DNA from: Allobrachymonas sp.
GTDB lineage: Bacteria > Pseudomonadota > Gammaproteobacteria > Burkholderiales > Burkholderiaceae_C
Assembly (NCBI GenBank): GCA_017996515.1
Contig: JAGOGU010000030.1
Location: 1-10,890 of the forward strand
Direction: 5' to 3'
Length of the DNA: 10,890 nucleotides
The notes below the pieces were generated by a model. That model was not told where the DNA came from and did not search any database. It saw only the letters and a list, made by a program, of their open reading frames with translations. Position numbers and translations under genes: made by a program. This document shows positions 1 to 6,956 of the stretch, in pieces; positions within the stretch are counted from its first letter, which is position 1, and the number at the start of each line of letters is the position of its first letter.

Positions 1-1114
1 CAAGCCCCAAGCCACCGCCAGCGCCGCCTAGAAGATTCATGAGCATGGGCAAGCCCGTCATGGACAATATGCCGCCCAGCACGCCTTTAAACGCCATGAA
101 GGCGGCAGCAGCGGCCATGATCTTAGTAGACCATCCGCCCGTTTGAACATGCATCTCTTTCAGCCAATCGACAACAGCGCCCAGAATGTCCCCTATGCCG
201 CTGAAAAACATTGCAATGCGGTCGCTGTTGCTGTTTACCCACCCGGAAAACTGCTCCAGATAGCCAACAGCCTTTTCGATATGCGGCAGCAGCTTTTCAA
301 AGATCGCCATGCCGACCGCTTGCAGGCGGCTTTTGATGCCAGCCCAAGCCTCCTGCATCTTTTCAGCACGCTTGATAGACGCCTCGTCAATTTGCGTCTG
401 GGCAAGTTTCTCGGCCTGTATGCGTTTTATCTCTGCGCTGCCCTTGCGCAGCAAGGCTACAAAGTCATCATTCCAGCCGTTCTGCTGTGCAATGATGGCC
501 TGCTGCTCTGGGCGGAACTTTTTGAACGCATCAGCTATTTCGGGCAGCATTTCGCCCATGTTGCGCAGACTGCCGTCCGCCTTTTTCCACTGAATACCTT
601 GGTTATTCAGGAACGTGACAAACGGGTTATCGACATTGAAGCCTTCTGATGCATTAGCAACAGCAAGGCTCATGCCGCGCATAGTGGCGATCATGTCCTC
701 ACTCTTACCGCCCACAGACTCGATGGTTTTGCCCCATGCCGCCACATTGCTGGCAGACATGCGCAAGTCTTGCGAAGCGCGTCCTACGTTGATTAGGTTG
801 TTTATGGAGCCGGTGATAAGCGCTTTCACACCTGCCATGCCTGCAATGGCACCAACCATGCCAACAATGGCTCCACTTAGCTTCTGATAACCCTCTGTGG
901 CGGCCTTAACTTGCCGCTCGCGCTCCAGATGCTGCTTGCGCTCCGTTTCGGATGCCTTGCGCTTTTGCTCTCCGCTATCTCTGTCTCGCTTCTTCTCAAT
1001 AGCGGCTTCTTTGTTGGCGAAACTGGATAATGACTTGAACGATTTTTCAAGTTTTGCCTGAAATTCCGCATCATTCAGGCCAAGCGTAACAACCAACGCA
1101 TCAATCACGTTCAT
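1..1114 (-). CDS. Tape measure protein, N-terminal part (runs off window)
   Basis: Reading down from ATG at 1114-1112, the frame stays open to the window edge, giving 371 residues with no stop. Tape measure proteins fill the tail tube, set its length and help DNA enter the cell. The opening residues MNVIDALVVTLGLNDAEF resemble the usual start of lambda-type tape measure proteins. A charged, Lys/Glu/Arg-rich, probably coiled-coil segment lies at residues 35-75. A Gly/Ala/Val hydrophobic segment follows at 79-104, and further hydrophobic Ala/Gly-rich stretches lie near 330-371. The start overlaps the stop of the chaperone extension (ATGA), and AAAAGGAAAACGAGCT just upstream supplies a purine-rich ribosome binding site. 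Placement directly after the tail chaperone frames is the standard order. The C-terminal majority is outside the window, so total length and any enzymatic domain are unknown. Confidence 0.9.
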   Translation of the reverse strand, partial: MNVIDALVVTLGLNDAEFQAKLEKSFKSLSSFANKEAAIEKKRDRDSGEQKRKASETERKQHLERERQVKAATEGYQKLSGAIVGMVGAIAGMAGVKALITGSINNLINVGRASQDLRMSASNVAAWGKTIESVGGKSEDMIATMRGMSLAVANASEGFNVDNPFVTFLNNQGIQWKKADGSLRNMGEMLPEIADAFKKFRPEQQAIIAQQNGWNDDFVALLRKGSAEIKRIQAEKLAQTQIDEASIKRAEKMQEAWAGIKSRLQAVGMAIFEKLLPHIEKAVGYLEQFSGWVNSNSDRIAMFFSGIGDILGAVVDWLKEMHVQTGGWSTKIMAAAAAFMAFKGVLGGILSMTGLPMLMNLLGGAGGGLGL

Positions 1115-1287
1115 AGCTCGTTTTCCTTTTGCATCACGACTTGGTTATGCGAGTCAACGGCGTGTATCTCGATCAAGTCCCACAAGTCCATCAGGCCGTA
1201 AACGGTTTGCAGTTCGTGTAAGGTTGCCAGCCGTGCCGACACCACTGCGGCAATGGTGTGCGGCACATTGGCATAGTTGATTAGCCC
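1111..1287 (-). CDS. -1-frame extension of the tail assembly chaperone (GT-like)
   Basis: A 58-codon open frame lies in the -1 frame relative to the preceding chaperone and reaches TGA at 1113-1111. The product would begin GLINYANVPHTIAAVV and end SHNQVVMQKENEL, with a central motif ATLHELQTVYGLMDLWDLIE. This looks like the short T-like part that many phages attach to their chaperone by frameshifting and that recruits the tape measure protein. The -1 frame is open back to about 1365, so slippage could occur anywhere between there and the zero-frame TAA at 1283-1281. No heptamer fits the X XXY YYZ rule well; the best candidate is GAG GGC TAA, where the Gly tRNA could re-pair on GGG at the stop. 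There is no ATG before codon 33 of the frame and no well-spaced GTG. Independent initiation or a one-base indel in the G run are the alternatives. Start coordinates are nominal. Confidence 0.65.
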   Translation of the reverse strand, partial: GLINYANVPHTIAAVVSARLATLHELQTVYGLMDLWDLIEIHAVDSHNQVVMQKENEL

Positions 1288-1727
1288 TCTTGGCCTGCGT
1301 TGGCCGCCTGCTGTGAGGCCGAAGTCGATTGGGCGGCGGCCTGCGAAAAATCCACGTGCAAGTCAAACACTGCCTTGCGCAGTTGCAGGCGCGTTATGAC
1401 TTCCTCAATGTCATCAGACACCAAGCCGCGCACCACTTCGGGCTTGGCGGGGTTCGGCTGAAACTGAACGCACGCCATCATTTCATCAAGCAGGTCAAAG
1501 GCAAGCTCGGGCGACATATTTGAAAGCATGGCAAAACCAGCCTGCGCAATTCCCGCAAAGCCGCTTTCTGCTGCCGAATCAGGCAACGTAATGCCGCCCT
1601 TGGCCGCAGCCAAAAATGCTTTAACCGCCCAGCGTTCGGCCTGGTCTGCTGGCATTTCCGTGATGCGGAAAACCTTGCCCGCATCACGCCCTGCCGATGC
1701 GGTAAACGATGCAATGCGGCGTGCCAT
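1281..1727 (-). CDS. Phage tail assembly chaperone
   Basis: This 148-residue protein begins MARRIASFTASAGRDAGKVF and contains EMPADQAERWAVKAFLA (about residues 24-40), a pattern I recognise from tail assembly chaperones of DUF3383/DUF3277 phages. A mid-section LLDEMMACVQF and the segment DDIEEVITRLQLRKAVFDLH follow. The chaperone is non-structural: it binds the tape measure protein and delivers tube subunits during tail assembly. The last 25 or so residues are low in complexity (Gln, Ala, Ser), as expected of a linker leading into a frameshift product. ATG overlaps the tube-protein stop as TAATG, and GGAGG seven bases upstream is a good ribosome binding site. The assignment rests on remembered family likeness plus position between tube and tape measure genes. 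Confidence 0.85.
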   Translation of the reverse strand: MARRIASFTASAGRDAGKVFRITEMPADQAERWAVKAFLAAAKGGITLPDSAAESGFAGIAQAGFAMLSNMSPELAFDLLDEMMACVQFQPNPAKPEVVRGLVSDDIEEVITRLQLRKAVFDLHVDFSQAAAQSTSASQQAANAGQEG

Positions 1728-2164
1728 TAGTAATCCTCCGCGACGATCTTGCTACTTGCCCAGCTGATGGTGAAACGGGCAGGCTCCAAAATCTTCTTCG
1801 CGCCCAGAATCAGGGTTGTTTCAGCCAGCGTGCCTTGTGTCAGCGTGTACTTCTTGCGCACAGACGGCAGCAGAATGACGGCGTTACACTCGTACACCTC
1901 GCGTGCTGCCTGCATGGCGTTGTACCAATCCTCAAAAACCTTCAGGCTGGGCGAATTGGCTTGCAGGGTGATGTTTTGCTTGACAACGTTAAATACAAAA
2001 CCGTGCCCGACAAAGCCATCAACGCCTACCTGTGTTTCTGTAGCAGCAACTGCGTCTGTGGTGAAGGCGTCATCTGCGCTGTAGCCCTGCAATTTCTGTG
2101 GAACTGGATACAGATCGTTGATGGTAATCATGAATTCCGAATTGGCGGAAGTTAAATAGGCCAT
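1727..2164 (-). CDS. Phage tail tube protein (DUF3277 family)
   Basis: This 145-residue protein starts MAYLTSANSEFMITINDLYP and carries the segments LQGYSADDAF and PARFTISWASSKIV near its end, matching the DUF3277 family of myovirus inner tail-tube proteins. Such proteins stack as hexameric rings around the tape measure and form the rigid channel inside the contractile sheath. The start at 2164 is preferred over an in-frame ATG six codons earlier, because GGAG lies six bases before it and the earlier ATG falls next to the terminator hairpin. It follows the sheath gene across a strong terminator-like hairpin and overlaps the chaperone start by TAATG. Length and neighbours are typical of the family. 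Confidence 0.85.
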   Translation of the reverse strand: MAYLTSANSEFMITINDLYPVPQKLQGYSADDAFTTDAVAATETQVGVDGFVGHGFVFNVVKQNITLQANSPSLKVFEDWYNAMQAAREVYECNAVILLPSVRKKYTLTQGTLAETTLILGAKKILEPARFTISWASSKIVAEDY

Positions 2165-2180
2165 TTGTTTCTCCAAAAAC

Positions 2181-2210
2181 AAAACCCCCGCCGGTAAAAC
2201 CCGACGGGGG
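2181..2210 (-). terminator. Intrinsic terminator between sheath and tube genes
   Basis: On the minus strand a ten-pair stem (CCCCCGTCGG with CCGGCGGGGG, one G:U pair) closes a six-base loop and is followed by TTTTG. It is very GC-rich, but the T run is short. It sits 25 bases after the sheath stop and immediately before the tube ribosome binding site, so partial termination would lower tube and downstream transcripts relative to sheath; RNA stabilisation at the sheath mRNA end is another possibility. Confidence 0.8.
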
Positions 2211-2235
2211 ATGGGGGGTGGTGATTGCTACTGGG

Positions 2236-3711
2236 TTACTGGATGGCGATAGATGCCAGATTCAGGCGCTGCACGCTGCCGCCATCTGCGTAATACAGCG
2301 TCATCGTTGGGCTGCGGCGGTCTGAGCGAATCGCAGCGGTGGCCGGGTCGATTTGCAGCACATAGCCCTTGGCGAAGATCGTGCCGCTGGCATCGCGACC
2401 CAGTGCGTTGCGGATTTGCGCCTTTTGGCTCTCGGATAGCGCGACGCCGGTACGGATTGCGCCGAAATTGATCGCTGCATTGATCGGGTCAAGACATGCT
2501 GCCTCGATCATTGCGTAGCCTTCCGAGTTGTATGGAATGCTGCCCACGCCCATCAGCAAGTGCACCATTGCCAGCTGAAGGTTGGCATTCAGCCAAATCT
2601 GATTGAGGAAGGTATCGAGCCACTTCCAGTCCCCCGAGATTGCGCCCGCATACATGAAGTTGAAGTTCTCTTTTGCAGCAGCGTAAGGGCCAAAGAAGTT
2701 GTAGCCGTTGGCCTCCAGCCCTGCCGCATCCGATGCGTTGGTGACGGATGGCGTCAATCCGCCTTGATACTTGAATGCCAAGGTTGATCGGCCATTGCGG
2801 CGGTCAAAATCCAGCGAAGCGGCAAAGCCCAGAACAAACATGGCGTGCGACACGTCGCCAAAAACTGGCACCGTGTCCTGCACCTTGTTCTGGCGCAGCC
2901 AGTAACCGAAGCTGGTTGTTTTTGTCGGGTCTTTGGCCGTAACGTCCGTATCCCACGCCACATAGCCAAAGCGATTGCCGCGACCATTGGCCCACATGGC
3001 AAACTCTTTCTTACCCGCAAGATCCGGCTCAAACGCTGTGGTAAACAGCGCCCAGTTTTGCGTGATCTGCACCAGCTCATCCATGTACGCTTTCGGCGTG
3101 GCCGCATCAGCACCTTGGCTCACCTCTGCGCCCTTGGCCTGCGAGAGCATCAGACCATCTGCTGCCGTACCTGTAACGTAGCCAATGCTGGATGTAGCGC
3201 CTGTGGTGCCGCTGGAAATTACGAACGCTTCACGCACGGCGTCCCATCTCACCAGTGCAGAGAGGGCAGTAGAAAGCCTTGTTGCCGCATCTGCAAAGCT
3301 GGTTGCCCCGGTCAGATTGACGGATGCCGCCGTTTTCTGCGCACCGTCAACTGTCACCGACAAGCTGCCAGTAACTGCTTTTACCGTATCCAACGAAACG
3401 CCTTTAAGGCTCCCACCGCGCGTATAGGCGGCGACTGGCGTGCTGTTGTACTGGGCAATATGCAGGATACCAGGCGTGCGCGTGGCAATGGTGTAGCCGT
3501 TGAAGTAAACAACAGCAGCAATTGCCTCCGGGCTGGTTGCGCCGAAGAAGTTCGCCACGTCATCAGCAGAAGCAAAAGACTTGACCGCGCCTGCCGGTAC
3601 GGCTGTATCTTCCGTCAAAAGCAGGCCGTTGAGGTCAACGGCAGCGCCAGCGGCCTTAAGCACGGCTGGCTTGACGGAAACGATTTGTGAAATAGGAATA
3701 GTCCCTAACAT
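2236..3711 (-). CDS. Phage tail sheath protein (DUF3383 family)
   Basis: This 491-residue protein begins MLGTIPISQIVSVKPAVLK, the characteristic opening of DUF3383 proteins, which are contractile tail sheath subunits. The N-terminal half (about 1-210) holds a variable, Ser/Thr/Ala-rich insertion. The C-terminal half carries conserved-looking blocks such as FGYVAWDTDV, FKYQGGLTPSV, NGYNFFGPYA and SGDWKWLDTFLNQIWLNANL, and ends with LYYADGGSVQRLNLASIAIQ. The C-terminal sheath domain builds the inter-subunit mesh that contracts to drive the tube through the host envelope. TTGGAG lies about nine bases before ATG. A terminator-like hairpin lies on each side, giving the gene its own expression block, which suits a protein needed in more than a hundred copies per virion. 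Its presence, followed by a tube gene, identifies the phage as a myovirus. Confidence 0.92.
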   Translation of the reverse strand: MLGTIPISQIVSVKPAVLKAAGAAVDLNGLLLTEDTAVPAGAVKSFASADDVANFFGATSPEAIAAVVYFNGYTIATRTPGILHIAQYNSTPVAAYTRGGSLKGVSLDTVKAVTGSLSVTVDGAQKTAASVNLTGATSFADAATRLSTALSALVRWDAVREAFVISSGTTGATSSIGYVTGTAADGLMLSQAKGAEVSQGADAATPKAYMDELVQITQNWALFTTAFEPDLAGKKEFAMWANGRGNRFGYVAWDTDVTAKDPTKTTSFGYWLRQNKVQDTVPVFGDVSHAMFVLGFAASLDFDRRNGRSTLAFKYQGGLTPSVTNASDAAGLEANGYNFFGPYAAAKENFNFMYAGAISGDWKWLDTFLNQIWLNANLQLAMVHLLMGVGSIPYNSEGYAMIEAACLDPINAAINFGAIRTGVALSESQKAQIRNALGRDASGTIFAKGYVLQIDPATAAIRSDRRSPTMTLYYADGGSVQRLNLASIAIQ

Positions 3712-3736
3712 GGTTAAAGCTCCAAGTGCTAGTTAG

Positions 3737-3769
3737 AAAAGAAAAATCCAGCACAAAGTCTGGCGCTGG
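3737..3769 (-). terminator. Intrinsic terminator upstream of the sheath gene
   Basis: The minus strand reads CCAGCGC, an eight-base loop, GTGCTGG (seven pairs including one G:U), then ATTTTTCTTTTC. It lies 20 bases beyond the tail-terminator stop and about 25 bases before the sheath start codon. It would end or attenuate transcripts of the connector genes. No convincing new promoter was seen between it and the sheath gene, so read-through or antitermination would be needed for tail expression. Confidence 0.75.
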
Positions 3770-3789
3770 CTCATCATTCGCTTGCGCAT

Positions 3790-4311
3790 TCAGCGAAGAT
3801 TGGTATCAACCTCCACCAGCCCTATATGCAGGCTTTGCGCAAAGTCTTGCGGCAAGGTTGTTGTCTGGTTGGCCTGTAGATGCACTTCCAGCATCCAGCG
3901 TGATTCATAATTCATAGCGTCATTGATAAACGCCATATTGCGCGGGTCTTCGGCGTATAGCGGGCGTATGGCATAGCCATCGGCCATCCAGTCAAAGGCA
4001 TAGTCCGTGCGGAACACTGTTTGCAGCATGGCAGCAGCATCTGCTGCGTTGTCGCCGTACACATCCAATTGGATGCGCCAGTCTTTGGATTGGCGCTTGC
4101 CTATGCCGCTGTTTACGCGGTCGTATGCTGTTGTCGGCACATCCATCGCCGCTTGCATAAGCGGTGTTATCACCACGACGCGCCCCTGCGGCAATGGCAC
4201 ATGGTTTTGCTGACCGGCTACGACCTGCGTATCTACGGGCAACATCGCCACCAAAAACGCACGCAGCGCCTTCATGATGGCGTCTGCGGCAATGTCAATC
4301 GTTGCGCTCAT
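3790..4311 (-). CDS. Tail terminator protein (LIC_12616 family-like)
   Basis: This 173-residue protein begins MSATIDIAADAIMKALRAFL and includes QNHVPLPQGRVVVITPL, WRIQLDVYGDNAADAAAM, YAIRPLYAEDPRNMAFIND and a C-terminal LPQDFAQSLHIGLVEVDT. Together these match the family annotated as LIC_12616-like, considered a tail terminator that caps the tail at its head-proximal end. The start at 4311 overlaps the previous stop by four bases (ATGA), implying translational coupling; no strong Shine-Dalgarno is visible. An in-frame ATG nine codons earlier is possible but lies within the previous gene. Its place between neck genes and the sheath gene is where tail terminators usually sit. Family recognition is from memory. 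Confidence 0.75.
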   Translation of the reverse strand: MSATIDIAADAIMKALRAFLVAMLPVDTQVVAGQQNHVPLPQGRVVVITPLMQAAMDVPTTAYDRVNSGIGKRQSKDWRIQLDVYGDNAADAAAMLQTVFRTDYAFDWMADGYAIRPLYAEDPRNMAFINDAMNYESRWMLEVHLQANQTTTLPQDFAQSLHIGLVEVDTNLR

Positions 4312-4670
4312 TGCAGCACCAAAGCCAATTTGCACCAATCAGGCCACGCCTCAAGTACCTGCGCCACCTTCCACGTTTGGCCGCCAATCTCAAACAGATC
4401 GCCGCCCAGCTGGGTGGATCGGGTAACGCCGTAGTAATTGCCCGGTACGTAAACCGAGCACATCACGCCTTGCTTAACAACGTTGTCAATCTGCTGAAGC
4501 TCACGCAGGGTCAATTCCTGCTTTTGCACCATAACCGCCTCTGGTGGATGATAGGACGGTTCCTGCTTTCCATTAGGCAGCGTGGTAAAGCCGCTGCTGC
4601 GGCGTATATTCGCTGGCACTTCTGGATTAACTTGGCTGATGAAGCCACGAGCCATTCCGTGCAAATCCAT
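4308..4670 (-). CDS. Unassigned neck-region protein, 120 aa
   Basis: This protein starts MDLHGMARGFISQVNPEVPA and ends WPDWCKLALVLQ. I recall homologous small proteins at this exact place in related phages (a start like MDLHG, a middle Q-QIDNVVKQG motif and a Trp-Pro-Asp-Trp near the end), but not an assigned function. The C-terminal GGDLFEIGGQTWKVAQVLE has the feel of a small beta-strand domain. ATG follows the preceding stop by two bases, with GGAGAGG immediately upstream as ribosome binding site. Flanked by a gp10-like protein and a tail terminator, it is probably a head-tail completion or neck component; this is inference from gene order only. Confidence 0.8.
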   Translation of the reverse strand: MDLHGMARGFISQVNPEVPANIRRSSGFTTLPNGKQEPSYHPPEAVMVQKQELTLRELQQIDNVVKQGVMCSVYVPGNYYGVTRSTQLGGDLFEIGGQTWKVAQVLEAWPDWCKLALVLQ

Positions 4671-4672
4671 GC

Positions 4673-5116
4673 TTACCTCTCCGTTACGTCATGATCTACG
4701 CTGTCCACCATGTGCGCGGTGTCAATCAAGGGCGTGGCGAAACCCTTTCTATTGACTGTTGCTGGTTTAAGCGCCGTAAATTCTTCGTCCCGGATGCTGT
4801 TTCTGATGTCACTAGCCATCTCTACACCAACAAAGCCGAGCGCGCCTTCTACATTGCCGGTAGCCTCGATGCCCCGAGCCAGTTGCTCCGACCATTTGCC
4901 CTTGTTCTGCGCAATGGCTGTGCGCATAAACGGGCGCACCGGTATGCCCTTTGCAGGCGCTCCAAACTCATGCACAGCCGCCACTAAAGCAACAGGGGTG
5001 CCATCCGGGTAGGTCGCCCCCTCCAGAAAGCCAGCTCGCACTTGCTTGTTGCTTGCATAGCTCTTGCTGATGTTCTTCAGCTTCGCCTGCAAGCTGCCCA
5101 TGCCTTTTATCGCCAC
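4673..5116 (-). CDS. HK97 gp10-like head-tail/tail completion protein
   Basis: The visible core includes VRAGFLEGATYPDGTPVALVAAVHEFGAP, followed by IPVRPFMRTAI and a C-terminal TPLIDTAHMVDSVDHDV. This order of blocks (a G-F-x-x-G segment, an H-E-F/Y-G motif, a P-R/V-R-P-F motif, and L-I-D-T-G/A-x-M near the end) is that of HK97 gp10-like completion proteins acting at the head-tail or tail junction. I chose the GTG start at 5116, giving 147 residues (first Met at fifth position after it is at 5101), because GAGGG lies seven bases before it; the ATG at 5101 has no well-spaced site. The start overlaps the end of the DUF4054 gene. A longer ATG-initiated frame from 5230 would lie wholly inside that gene and is unlikely. 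Confidence 0.78.
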   Translation of the reverse strand: MAIKGMGSLQAKLKNISKSYASNKQVRAGFLEGATYPDGTPVALVAAVHEFGAPAKGIPVRPFMRTAIAQNKGKWSEQLARGIEATGNVEGALGFVGVEMASDIRNSIRDEEFTALKPATVNRKGFATPLIDTAHMVDSVDHDVTER

Positions 5117-5541
5117 GCTCCGTCCCTCGTTCGCTCCTGCGGCCAGCTGCGGCCAGCCCTGTATTGCATCGTGCGCCATGGTGCTGTGGCCTGCCAGTAG
5201 GCAACGCCGTATTTGGTCAATCCGAACCAAGCAGCGCTACCCGGCAATGCAGGGGCATCGCCGCTGATGCTGACGCTGCCCTCTGACACGCTTGTTACCC
5301 GGCCTGCCAGCGGTGAGGCTGGGGCCGTCTTGCTGCCAAGGCCAAGCTGCGCCAAGTGCGCCACCAGCAACATGAACAGATGCTCGCGGGTATCAGTGTT
5401 CGTTACAAGACTGGCATCGGTGTTATTCAAGTACAGAGCGGCGGCCTCATCAAACATCGCTTGCAGCGTCAATTGATCGGCATCAAAAAACTCTGGAAAG
5501 CGCGTCTTGAACTTGAAAACGTCGAAAACGACCGCAGGCAT
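5107..5541 (-). CDS. DUF4054 head-tail adaptor protein
   Basis: This 144-residue protein starts MPAVVFDVFKFKTRFPEFFD and shows the DUF4054 signature: FDEAAALYLNN near residue 30, a helical HLFMLLVAHLAQLG near 55-67, then GRVTSVSEGSVSIS and WFGLTKYGVAYWQAT near 80-118. DUF4054 proteins are regarded as adaptors attached below the portal, equivalent to HK97 gp6-like connectors. AAGGA lies nine bases before ATG, and the start follows the preceding TGA by two bases. The last 20 residues are Arg/Trp-rich and overlap the next gene start. Its place just after the capsid genes fits the connector role. Length is usual for the family. Confidence 0.87.
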   Translation of the reverse strand: MPAVVFDVFKFKTRFPEFFDADQLTLQAMFDEAAALYLNNTDASLVTNTDTREHLFMLLVAHLAQLGLGSKTAPASPLAGRVTSVSEGSVSISGDAPALPGSAAWFGLTKYGVAYWQATAPWRTMQYRAGRSWPQERTRDGAWR

Positions 5542-5543
5542 GT

Positions 5544-5867
5544 TCAGTCGTCCTTCTTGGCCTCAATGCCTGGCGCTGGCGCTTTTGGATTCAGCTTTTC
5601 CGCGCCGGACTTGGTGCCTTTGCGCTCGCTGGCTTCCGCCTTAGCGTTATCTTCTTTGCTCTGCACAAAGATCAGACCGGCTTTTATGGGGTCAAACTCT
5701 TTGTATGCCTCAAACCACGCATCAGCCAGTTCTTTATCTACCTGCGTCAGTCCATAGCCGCCAATGATCTTGCTGTCATTCGCACCATTCAGACGAGCAT
5801 GCACACCGTTGATGCCGATTACCAGACCATGAGCCAGCTTGCAACCTACCGTTACCTGTTGTGCCAT
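5544..5867 (-). CDS. Unassigned small phage protein, 107 aa
   Basis: It begins MAQQVTVGCKLAHGLVIGI and contains NGANDSKIIGGYGLTQVD, then ELADAWFEAYKEFDPIKAGLIF. The last 35 residues are charged and repetitive (Lys, Glu, Ala, Pro), likely disordered. I recognise the pattern as one that accompanies DUF2184 capsid and DUF4054 genes in similar phages, but no function is established to my knowledge. GGAG lies eight bases before ATG. A strong terminator-like hairpin separates it from the capsid gene upstream, while the DUF4054 gene follows after two bases, so it belongs to the connector block rather than the capsid block. A minor capsid accessory or neck role is conceivable but unproven. Confidence 0.8.
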   Translation of the reverse strand: MAQQVTVGCKLAHGLVIGINGVHARLNGANDSKIIGGYGLTQVDKELADAWFEAYKEFDPIKAGLIFVQSKEDNAKAEASERKGTKSGAEKLNPKAPAPGIEAKKDD

Positions 5868-5880
5868 TCTTCATTCTCCA

Positions 5881-5910
5881 AATAAAAAGGGGCTGCCCGA
5901 AAGCAGCCCC
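5881..5910 (-). terminator. Intrinsic terminator after major capsid gene
   Basis: The minus strand has GGGGCTGC, a six-base loop and GCAGCCCC (eight perfect pairs), followed directly by TTTTTATT. It lies 20 bases after the capsid stop and 14 bases before the next start codon. It is a textbook factor-independent terminator and would let capsid mRNA accumulate above downstream connector genes. Confidence 0.88.
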
Positions 5911-5930
5911 GTTGCCCGTTTCAACCAGCG

Positions 5931-6941
5931 TCAGACGCCGATCATCTGCGCGATACCGGCGGGCACCATGATGATGGCACCCCATGTACCGGCAGAGCGT
6001 TTTTGCTTGTAGCTCGATGTCTCGACCACGGTGTTATGCACGCGCATTTTTTCCGTAAACGCGGTTTCAACAACCTGCTGGCCCTGCACCTCGTCGGCGA
6101 TCAGCTGCACCAATTCGCCGCCTGCTGTGGCGTACTCGGGCGCGGTCACAAACTCCATATTGGGGTAGTTTTCCTTCACCTTAGCGCGTGCGCTCAAGCC
6201 GAACTGGTTGGTGTTGGCAAACGCAGCCTGAATGGTGGGCGACATGCACAGCTTCATGCGGCTGTCCATGTCCACCGTGCCATTGGTTTGTTGGACCAGC
6301 TGCACAAACAACGCTGCAACGTCGTTGGCGATGGCCTCTGGAGTTTTGGTTGCCCATTTGATGACGCTGCCAACCGTGGCAGGCGCAATGGCTGGAGACA
6401 ACGCTGGGTCGTTCAGCAAGCCATAGTTTTTCAGGCCGTCAATTCCTAGAAAATAAGACTTGTTCTGGAACTTGCCCATAGTCACCAAAGCGGCTTTTTC
6501 AATTCGCTCCACCTGATTGATGTTGCCTTGTTGGGCGATTGCAACTTCTTTCTCGCCCCAACGCAGGAACGTCTGATAGCTGTAGCTTTCGCGTGTCGGC
6601 CAGTTGACGTTTGCGCCAACAGAGCCGTCGTTGCTGTAGTCGTCGTAGCCGGATACGTTACCGGTTACTTCAGCAATTGGGAATTGAGCGGTTGCCGTAG
6701 TCCAGTCGCCAACCTTGCGTTCTGGCGCGATCTCTGTTGCCTTCATGGGGGCAAAAATCACGTCAATCACGCCGGGGTTGATGTAGTTCACCATCCATGC
6801 AGGCACGCCCGCGTTGGATGTGGTGAACAGCGCGGGCTGCGCGTCCATGGCGAAGGTGTCTGCGTTGTAGGTGCCCTTGATGTCTTGGGCAAATACAACG
6901 CCCTTGCGCTCAAGCGCGGGGATCAGTTGTTGGATATTCAT
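5931..6941 (-). CDS. Major capsid protein (DUF2184 family)
   Basis: This 336-residue protein matches the DUF2184 (HK97-fold) major capsid family. The N-terminal region has the family-like block FAMDAQPALFTTSNAGVPAW (residues 30-49), then VNYINPGVIDVIFAP. Later come FPIAEVTGNVSGYDDYSNDG, REYSYQTFLRWG-like residues near 115-130, and a C-terminal SSYKQKRSAGTWGAIIMVPAGI. The protein forms the hexamers and pentamers of the shell. Residues 31-33 (AMD) match the tripeptide that recurs in the scaffold and minor head proteins, so a short N-terminal arm may be removed during maturation, leaving about 303 residues; this is inference. AGAGG lies about nine bases before ATG. The cement gene ends 15 bases upstream, and a strong terminator follows. 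Confidence 0.93.
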   Translation of the reverse strand: MNIQQLIPALERKGVVFAQDIKGTYNADTFAMDAQPALFTTSNAGVPAWMVNYINPGVIDVIFAPMKATEIAPERKVGDWTTATAQFPIAEVTGNVSGYDDYSNDGSVGANVNWPTRESYSYQTFLRWGEKEVAIAQQGNINQVERIEKAALVTMGKFQNKSYFLGIDGLKNYGLLNDPALSPAIAPATVGSVIKWATKTPEAIANDVAALFVQLVQQTNGTVDMDSRMKLCMSPTIQAAFANTNQFGLSARAKVKENYPNMEFVTAPEYATAGGELVQLIADEVQGQQVVETAFTEKMRVHNTVVETSSYKQKRSAGTWGAIIMVPAGIAQMIGV

Positions 6942-6956
6942 CTGTCGTTACCTCTC

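Noticed and set aside
143..649. Plus-strand open frame of 168 codons opposite the tape measure gene
   Set aside because: The minus strand is continuously open here and gives a clear tape measure protein; the plus frame has no recognisable motif.
1154..1366. Minus-strand frame of 70 codons overlapping the end of the tail chaperone, in the +1 frame
   Set aside because: Its Arg/Pro/His-rich product is unlike phage proteins, whereas the -1 frame over the same bases gives the expected T-like extension and ends with a coupled ATGA.
2845..3690. Plus-strand open frame of 281 codons opposite the sheath gene
   Set aside because: It lies wholly antisense to a well-recognised sheath gene; its Cys/Arg/His-rich product has no family likeness.
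5117..5230. ATG at 5230 as start of the gp10-like gene
   Set aside because: The extra residues are an alternative frame of the DUF4054 coding region and do not resemble the family; the GTG at 5116 has a better-spaced ribosome binding site.
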